A program made the translations under genes and the position numbers. Positions 48,571 through 53,343 of a stretch of 53,343 bases of DNA are shown here, piece by piece (the first letter of the stretch is position 1; each line of letters begins with the position of its first letter). The notes under the pieces are model-generated. The model searched no databases. It was not told the origin of the DNA and saw only the letters and a list, made by a program, of their open reading frames with translations. Origin of the DNA: Apopatocola sp963618015 (GTDB lineage Bacteria > Bacillota > Clostridia > Oscillospirales > Oscillospiraceae); contig CAVEQS010000016.1 in the NCBI GenBank assembly GCA_963618015.1, positions 1 to 53,343 of the forward strand, given 5' to 3'.

Positions 48571-48690
48571 AGAAGTCCTTCCACGTCCCGCTTGTTTACA
48601 CTTACATATTATATACTATAGCAAACCCGCCACCAAAGCGCAACGCCCTCCGGCACTGCCGCAAACAAAAAGAGCAGAGTCCAAAATAGT

Positions 48691-48725
48691 TTTTCCGCCC
48701 GCAGACGGTGTCTGCGGGCGGAAAA
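48691..48725 (-). terminator. Terminator of the DMT transporter gene
   Basis: Perfect 16-bp arms TTTTCCGCCCGCAGAC (48691-48706) and complement (48710-48725), loop GGT. The minus-strand tail is AAAACTATTTTGG. Confidence 0.78.
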
Positions 48726-48728
48726 CGG

Positions 48729-49613
48729 TTATTCATGCGCCGGAACGGGCGATTTCCGGTTTAAAATCAGCATGGCAACAAGGATCAGCGAAACCCCCGC
48801 AGCCTGCCAGAGCGTGACCGGCTCGCGGTAAATGAGTATTCCGAGGATCGCCGCAACGACAGGCGAGCTGAATGTCAAAACGGACGCCTTCCCGGCATCG
48901 AGCTTTGTCAGCGCTTTCAGGTAGAGGTGGCTTGACACATACCCGACCATGACGCCGATGAAGAGGCACGCCGCCACATTTTCCCACCGGGAAAACATAT
49001 GTACGAACGGCCGGTCCGCCGGCCAGAACAGCCGGCTGCCGAGAAAAGCGAAGAGCCACGTATAGAAATTGATCGTCTTGAGCGTATACCCTCTCTGCAT
49101 GGCGGCGCGGCTGCAAATGCTGTATATGGAGTAGCTCAGTCCGCTCCCCAGCGCCAGAAGAACGCCCCGCAGCGGCGGACGCGCTCCGCCGAGAGCGCCG
49201 GAGCAGAGCGCACAGCCGCCGAACGCCAGAGCCGCACCCAGAAGCTTCTGCACCGTAAGACTCTCCCGAAAAAAGATCCATGCCAGAAAAATCACGAAAA
49301 ACGGCCACGTAAGACTGATGGTTGAGGCTACGGAAAGCGGCATTATATTCACCGCGGAAAAAAACAGCACGGAATACAGAAGCTGACCTACCGCCCCGGT
49401 GCCGAGGAAGATCCAGAGATCCTTCCACCGGATCTTCAGAGAAGAGGATCCTTCGCGGAGCGCCGCGACGAAATAAATCACCGTTGTGATCGCGAAGCGG
49501 CAGGTGCCGATCTCGGTGGAGCTCATCCCGCCCTCCGTCAGTATCCGGCCGATCATCCCGTTCGTTCCGGCCAGCGCGCCGGAGAGTATGGCATAGAATA
49601 CGTATTGGTTCAT
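48729..49613 (-). CDS. DMT-superfamily (EamA) transporter
   Basis: A 294-residue membrane protein with ten hydrophobic spans arranged as two EamA repeats (about 5-135 and 150-285). The second repeat ends in SSPVVAAILGILIYREPVTLWQAAG, a common EamA closing motif. Members export or import metabolites such as amino acids; the substrate is unknown. GAGGAGAAAGACAC precedes the ATG. It is divergent from the LacI gene. Confidence 0.88.
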   Translation of the reverse strand: MNQYVFYAILSGALAGTNGMIGRILTEGGMSSTEIGTCRFAITTVIYFVAALREGSSSLKIRWKDLWIFLGTGAVGQLLYSVLFFSAVNIMPLSVASTISLTWPFFVIFLAWIFFRESLTVQKLLGAALAFGGCALCSGALGGARPPLRGVLLALGSGLSYSIYSICSRAAMQRGYTLKTINFYTWLFAFLGSRLFWPADRPFVHMFSRWENVAACLFIGVMVGYVSSHLYLKALTKLDAGKASVLTFSSPVVAAILGILIYREPVTLWQAAGVSLILVAMLILNRKSPVPAHE

Positions 49614-49666
49614 GTGTCTTTCTCCTCAATCAATACGGCATGCGCGGCCGCCGTCGCCTGATTTTC

Positions 49667-49695
49667 AGTATATATGCTGCTTCCCCTTCTGTAAA
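49667..49695 (-). promoter_or_regulatory. Promoter of the DMT transporter gene
   Basis: Minus-strand TTTACA (49695-49690), 17 bases, TATACT (49672-49667). Confidence 0.6.
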
Positions 49696-49698
49696 ATC

Positions 49699-49741
49699 AA
49701 AACGCCGAAAAAAACCGGTTTTTTTGACGGAACGGCGTTTT
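49699..49741. repeat. Nested palindrome in the divergent intergenic region
   Basis: AAAACGCCG (49699-49707) pairs with CGGCGTTTT (49733-49741). Inside lies a second palindrome, AAAAAAACCGGTTTTTTT. Both outer flanks are T-rich on their outgoing strands, so it could insulate the two divergent promoters as a bidirectional terminator. Confidence 0.6.
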
Positions 49742-49748
49742 TTGATAA

Positions 49749-49763
49749 GTTACGCGGATAACC
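49749..49763. promoter_or_regulatory. Operator upstream of the LacI-family gene (LacI/MATE type)
   Basis: GTTACGCGGATAACC ends one base before the -35 region. It matches GTTATGCGGTTAACC at 50875-50889 except at two positions, and both are followed by TTTG. Confidence 0.75.
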
Positions 49764-49764
49764 T

Positions 49765-49793
49765 TTGACATATCGGCGCCGCTCCCATAAAAT
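49765..49793 (+). promoter_or_regulatory. Promoter of the LacI-family regulator
   Basis: TTGACA (49765-49770), 17 bases, TAAAAT (49788-49793), 38 bases before the start codon. Confidence 0.82.
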
Positions 49794-49831
49794 AGGATCG
49801 TTGATTTCTGTGACGACGGGAGGATAATGCC

Positions 49832-50839
49832 ATGGCGGAGCGCGTGCGGATCTGCGATATTGCCGAAGAGCTGGGACTGAGCACGGCAACCGTTTCCAAC
49901 GTGATCCACGGCAAAACAAACAAGGTCTCGGCGGAGACCGCCGAGCGTGTAACGGAGCTTCTGGAAGAGCGGCAGTACATCCCCAGCATGGCGGGCATCC
50001 TGCTCGCCCGGAACAGTTCGCGCATTCTCGGTGTTTTCGTAAACGACCACCCGAAGTACGAGGGTCACACGCTCGACGACTTTTTCATCGCCTCCTCGCT
50101 GAACTGCCTCTCCGCAGAGATCGAGCGCAGCGGCCAGTTCATGATGGTGAAAAAGGCCGCGAGCGCGGAGGAGATCGTGCAGTTTGCCTCCATGTGGAAC
50201 ATGGACGGCATCGTTGTGATCGGCTTCTGCGAGCAGGACTACGAGCTTCTCCGAAGCCGTATGCGCATCCCCTTCGCGGTGTACGATGGGCTCTGCCGCC
50301 CGCCGCGGCGGTTTTTGAATCTCACCATCGATAATTTTGACGGCGGTTATCAGGTCGGGCAGCATTTCCGCGCACTGGGTCATGAGACCGCCCTCTGCCT
50401 TTCGGACAATGATACCGGCATTGACCGCGACCGCATGCGCGGCTTTCGCCGCGGCTTCGCGCCCGGGCGCGCCGAGCCGCTTATCGTCCCCATGCAGAGA
50501 GCCGAGCGATGGGCGTTTTACCGGGAACATCTGGAGGCATTCCGCCGTGCGACGGCGGTTTTTGCCGTGTCCGACGCCTACGCCATTGAACTCATGAGCT
50601 TTCTCGCGGAGCAGGGCATTTCCGTGCCGGAGGATGTTTCCGTTGCGGGCTTTGACGATACGCCTGTGTGCGAAATGCTCCGCTCGACGCTCACAACGGT
50701 GCATCAGGACGGCGCGCTGCGCGCGAAGCTCGCCGTGGAAAAGCTGCGGGAGCTCAGGGAAGGACGCGACGTCGAGCCGGAGATCACGCTGCCTGTCTCG
50801 CTGGTGATACGAAAAAGCACCGCACTGCGCAGAAGATAA
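49832..50839 (+). CDS. LacI-family transcriptional regulator of the MATE gene
   Basis: A 335-residue regulator. The helix-turn-helix is ICDIAEELGLSTATVSNVIH (7-26) with the hinge YIPSMAGILLARN. The sensor domain is of the periplasmic-binding-protein type (GVFVNDHPKYEG, VAGFDDTPVCEML). Nearly identical operators precede its own promoter and that of the MATE gene, so it likely controls both. GGGAGGATAATGCC precedes the ATG. The effector is unknown; a drug or metabolite exported by the pump would be a reasonable guess. Confidence 0.92.
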   Translation: MAERVRICDIAEELGLSTATVSNVIHGKTNKVSAETAERVTELLEERQYIPSMAGILLARNSSRILGVFVNDHPKYEGHTLDDFFIASSLNCLSAEIERSGQFMMVKKAASAEEIVQFASMWNMDGIVVIGFCEQDYELLRSRMRIPFAVYDGLCRPPRRFLNLTIDNFDGGYQVGQHFRALGHETALCLSDNDTGIDRDRMRGFRRGFAPGRAEPLIVPMQRAERWAFYREHLEAFRRATAVFAVSDAYAIELMSFLAEQGISVPEDVSVAGFDDTPVCEMLRSTLTTVHQDGALRAKLAVEKLRELREGRDVEPEITLPVSLVIRKSTALRRR

Positions 50840-50873
50840 TTCTGCACAAATGCGGCGTCCTCTTTTTGTATAT

Positions 50874-50889
50874 GGTTATGCGGTTAACC
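50874..50889. promoter_or_regulatory. Operator upstream of the MATE transporter gene
   Basis: GGTTATGCGGTTAACC, a LacI-type palindrome with GGTTA/TAACC arms, ending one base before the -35 hexamer. Position and sequence mirror the operator at 49749-49763. Confidence 0.75.
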
Positions 50890-50890
50890 T

Positions 50891-50919
50891 TTGCATCCTC
50901 CCTCCCCGCCCGCTACAAT
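50891..50919 (+). promoter_or_regulatory. Promoter of the MATE transporter gene
   Basis: TTGCAT (50891-50896), 17 bases, TACAAT (50914-50919), 25 bases before the start codon. Confidence 0.75.
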
Positions 50920-50944
50920 AAAGGGGAAAACCGGGAGGTGCGTT

Positions 50945-52288
50945 ATGAAGAGACAACAAACTTTCTTTCAAACCGTCTGCGTGCTTGCGATCCCCGCGGC
51001 GCTGCAATCGATGCTGCAATCGTCGTTCGGCATGGTCGATCAGATCATGATCGGGCAGCTCGGCGAAATTTCCGTGGCGGGCGTCGGCATGGCGGGGAAA
51101 TTCGTGTCGATCTATTCGGTCATCGTCGCCGCCGTCGCCGCCGTGGCCGGGATCATGATCTCGCAATACCTCGGGCAGGAAAAGAGCGCGGAGGTGCGCC
51201 GGAGCTTTTTCGCCAATCTCGCGCTCGCCGCCGTGGTCGCCGGGCTTTTCTCCGTCGTTTGCGCGCTCTTTCCCGAAGCGGTCATGCGCGCCTATACGAA
51301 GGATGCCGCGACCCGGCAGGCCGCGGCGGAATATCTCCGGTACATCTCCGCCACGTTTCTCCCCGTGGCCGGGGCGACGCTCCTTTCCACCGCGTTTCGC
51401 TGCGCGGAAAAGCCGCGGCTGCCGCTGTACTCGAGCATTTTCTCCGCGCTGCTCAACACCGGTCTCAACTATGTTCTCATTTTCGGAAAACTCGGCTTTC
51501 CCGCGCTCGGAGTGACGGGTGCCGCCATCGCGACGGTCGTTTCCCAATGCGCCAACGTCCTTTGTATGCTGCTTATGGCCTTTCGCTGCCGCCCCGTTCC
51601 GAAAGCCGGGGACGGCGGTGCGGCGCGATGGAGCTGGCGCACCTATCTTGCCATGCTGCTGCCCCTGCTTCTCTGCGAGGGGAGCTGGAGTCTCGGCGAG
51701 AACGTGTACGCCGCCATCTATGGCCACATGGGCACCGGCGCGAGCGCCGCCATGACGCTCATCAATCCCGTGCAGGGGCTGGTGATCGGCGCGCTCTGCG
51801 GCCTTTCGCAGGCGGCGGGCGTGATCGTTGGAAAGCAGCTCGGCCGCGGCGAGCGCGAGGCGGCGTACCGTTCCGGCAAGCGGTTGCTCGTCTATGGCGC
51901 TCTCGGCGCGCTCATTCTCTCCGCCGCGGTGGTGCTGCTCCGCGAGCCTTACGTGGATATCTACCGGGTGGACGGCGCGGTGAAGGCGATGACGCGGCAG
52001 ATCCTGCTCGCGTATGCGATGATCGCGCCGTGCAAGGTGCTCAACATGATCCTTGGCGGCGGCATCCTCCGCAGCGGCGGGCGGACAACGTACATCATGG
52101 CCATCGACATGGCCGGCACATGGTGCCTCGGCGTGCCGCTCGGCCTTTTGAGCGCCTTTATCTGGAAGCTTTCGATCCCTTACGTGTATTTCATTTTATC
52201 GCTGGAGGAATGCTTCCGTCTCGCGGTATCGCTGGCGGTGTTCCGCCGCCGGAGCTGGATGGACCGGCTCGGCAGCGGCGCGGAATAA
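50945..52288 (+). CDS. MATE-family efflux transporter
   Basis: A 447-residue membrane protein with twelve hydrophobic spans, an ion-coupled exporter of drugs or metabolites. The first span region SMLQSSFGMVDQIMIGQLGE and the symmetrical second-half NPVQGLVIGALCGLSQAAGV are typical MatE repeats. GGGAGGTGCGTT places the start at ATG 50945; the 18-codon extension upstream would run through the promoter -10. The preceding LacI gene shares its operator. Confidence 0.93.
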   Translation: MKRQQTFFQTVCVLAIPAALQSMLQSSFGMVDQIMIGQLGEISVAGVGMAGKFVSIYSVIVAAVAAVAGIMISQYLGQEKSAEVRRSFFANLALAAVVAGLFSVVCALFPEAVMRAYTKDAATRQAAAEYLRYISATFLPVAGATLLSTAFRCAEKPRLPLYSSIFSALLNTGLNYVLIFGKLGFPALGVTGAAIATVVSQCANVLCMLLMAFRCRPVPKAGDGGAARWSWRTYLAMLLPLLLCEGSWSLGENVYAAIYGHMGTGASAAMTLINPVQGLVIGALCGLSQAAGVIVGKQLGRGEREAAYRSGKRLLVYGALGALILSAAVVLLREPYVDIYRVDGAVKAMTRQILLAYAMIAPCKVLNMILGGGILRSGGRTTYIMAIDMAGTWCLGVPLGLLSAFIWKLSIPYVYFILSLEECFRLAVSLAVFRRRSWMDRLGSGAE

Positions 52289-52295
52289 AAAATGG

Positions 52296-52324
52296 CGGGC
52301 GGCTCCAATTTTGGGAGCCGCCCG
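52296..52324. terminator. Terminator between convergent MATE and typA genes
   Basis: CGGGCGGCTCC (52296-52306) pairs perfectly with GGAGCCGCCCG (52314-52324). The A-run before the stem serves the minus strand (typA); the plus-strand tail is TCTTCTGCGTTTTT. Confidence 0.8.
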
Positions 52325-52341
52325 TCTTCTGCGTTTTTCTA

Positions 52342-53343
52342 TTACTTTTTGCCGTGGATGTTCTTCATGCGCTGGCTGTGGTCGAGAATGCGCTTGCGCA
52401 GACGGAGGTTCTTGGGCGTAACTTCGAGAAGCTCGTCGTCCGCAAGGAACTCCATGCACTGCTCGAGCGACATCTGGCGCGGCGGGATAAGCCGCAGCGC
52501 TTCGTCCGAGCCGGAGGCGCGGGTGTTGGTGAGGTGCTTCGTGCGGCAGACATTGACCGGAATATCCTCCTGCTTGGGGCTGACACCGACGATCATGCCG
52601 CCGTAGACCGGCGTGCCGGGCGTGATGAACATGACGCCGCGCTCCTGCGCGTTCCAGATGCCGTAGGCAACGGCCTCGCCCTGCTCCCACGCGATGAGAG
52701 AGCCGGTCGAGCGGCGCGTGACCTCGCCCTTATAGGGAGCGTAGCTGTCAAACACGGAGGCCATGATGCCCTCGCCGTGGGTGTCGGTGAGAAATTCGTT
52801 CCGGTAGCCGAAGAGACCGCGGCTCGGCACGAGGAAGATGAGGCGCATGCGCGCGCCCACGGGGGTCATCTCTTTGAGTTCGGCCTTGCGCGTGCCGAGC
52901 TTTTCGATGACCGAGCCGACATACTCCTGCGGCACGTCCGCCACAAGCTCTTCCATCGGCTCCATGAGATTGCCCTTCTCGTCGCGCTGCATGAGCACGC
53001 GCGGGGGCGATACCTGGAACTCGTAGCCTTCGCGGCGCATCGTCTCGATCAGGATCGAGAGCGACATTTCACCGCGGCCGGCAACGTTGAAGCTGTCGGT
53101 GCTGCCCTCGACGTCCGTAACGCGCAGCGAGACGTCCTTGAGCGTTTCGCGGTAGAGACGGTCGCGAATCTGGCGGCTCGTGACAAACTTGCCTTCGCGT
53201 CCGGCGAAGGGAGAGTTGTTGACGGAGAACGTCATCTCCATCGTCGGCGCGGAGATCTTTACAAACGGCAGCGGCTCCGGCGTGCCAACGGCGCAGATCG
53301 TGTCGCCGATGGTAACATCGCCGATGCCGCTCATGGCGATGAT
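52342..53343 (-). CDS. typA: GTP-binding protein TypA/BipA, C-terminal part (5' end beyond the window)
   Basis: The visible 330-plus residues are the C-terminal half of a ribosome-associated translational GTPase. Seen are the end of domain II (GIGDVTIGDTICAVGTPEPL), domain III (TMEMTFSVNNSPFAGREGKF) and the elongation-factor-G-like domain V (GYRNEFLTDTHGEG). The BipA-specific C-terminal domain holds VNVCRTKHLTNTRASGSDEA. The G domain lies outside the window and the frame stays open to the edge. Confidence 0.97.
   Translation of the reverse strand: MIAMSGIGDVTIGDTICAVGTPEPLPFVKISAPTMEMTFSVNNSPFAGREGKFVTSRQIRDRLYRETLKDVSLRVTDVEGSTDSFNVAGRGEMSLSILIETMRREGYEFQVSPPRVLMQRDEKGNLMEPMEELVADVPQEYVGSVIEKLGTRKAELKEMTPVGARMRLIFLVPSRGLFGYRNEFLTDTHGEGIMASVFDSYAPYKGEVTRRSTGSLIAWEQGEAVAYGIWNAQERGVMFITPGTPVYGGMIVGVSPKQEDIPVNVCRTKHLTNTRASGSDEALRLIPPRQMSLEQCMEFLADDELLEVTPKNLRLRKRILDHSQRMKNIHGKK

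Noticed and set aside
45892..48621. 909-codon plus-strand frame across phnC, phnD and the RpiR gene
   Set aside because: Crosses three genes and their intergenic regions in antisense; glycine/arginine-rich shadow.

Overview
The window is about 53 kb of GC-rich bacterial chromosome. The content points to a spore-forming member of the Clostridia (Bacillota), most likely an Oscillospiraceae-type gut anaerobe. The evidence is the spoIIGA-sigE pair, the gdpP-rplI-dnaB and tilS-hpt-ftsH gene orders, AGGAGG-type ribosome binding sites, TTGACA/TATAAT promoters, and an intergenic repeat of the CTCCCTTTACACAAGGGAG type. The genus is an inference. I see no rRNA, tRNA, CRISPR array, prophage or complete insertion sequence.

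Layout. (1) 58-4235, minus strand: a five-gene operon pairing purine salvage (MTA/SAH deaminase, purine nucleoside phosphorylase) with two tRNA trans-editing enzymes (YbaK-type, AlaX-type) and a PPC-domain protein. Divergent from it are mutY and a LOG-family gene. (2) 5969-13520, minus: a malto-oligosaccharide locus with a LacI regulator, binding protein, two permeases and two GH13 glycosidases; two TTGTAA-N4-TTACAA operators tie the regulator to itself and to the operon. (3) 13672-17795, minus: a secreted collagen-like surface protein with a tandem-repeat leader, then a P1B-type ATPase with an altered membrane motif and its small DUF6110 partner. (4) 18015-19955, plus: mscL with a C-terminal zinc ribbon, behind a promoter carrying three 22-bp direct repeats, then a tandem pair of putative HExxH metallopeptidases. 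(5) 20275-29030: aspS, spoIIGA-sigE, two GNAT acetyltransferases with a PAP2-like membrane protein, an esterase, lspA, a HU gene and a SpoVB/MurJ-like flippase. (6) 29178-30861: a small accessory island with a ribbon-helix-helix protein, a MITE-like repeat, two XRE regulators with identical tails, several palindromic operators and a small helical protein. (7) 30959-33798: a membrane zinc-ribbon protein, dut, a small membrane protein, and a sugar nucleotidyltransferase with what looks like a leftover phosphohexomutase domain. (8) 33984-41709, plus: gdpP, rplI, dnaB, tilS, hpt and ftsH. (9) 41811-48570, minus: plsY, then a PhnDCEE-type importer with a cytoplasmic 5'-nucleotidase and an RpiR regulator. 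(10) 48729-53343: a DMT transporter, a LacI regulator and a MATE transporter sharing one operator/promoter design, and the 3' part of typA.

The observations most worth following up are the tandem metallopeptidase pair, the three-repeat activator-like promoter of mscL, the nucleotidyltransferase fused to a degenerate mutase domain, the Phn-type importer with a 5'-nucleotidase but no C-P bond cleavage genes in view, the LacI/MATE shared operator architecture, and the accessory island with its exact palindromes. No single locus is clearly a new defence or mobile system. Functions are read from motifs and remembered family features; no database search was possible.
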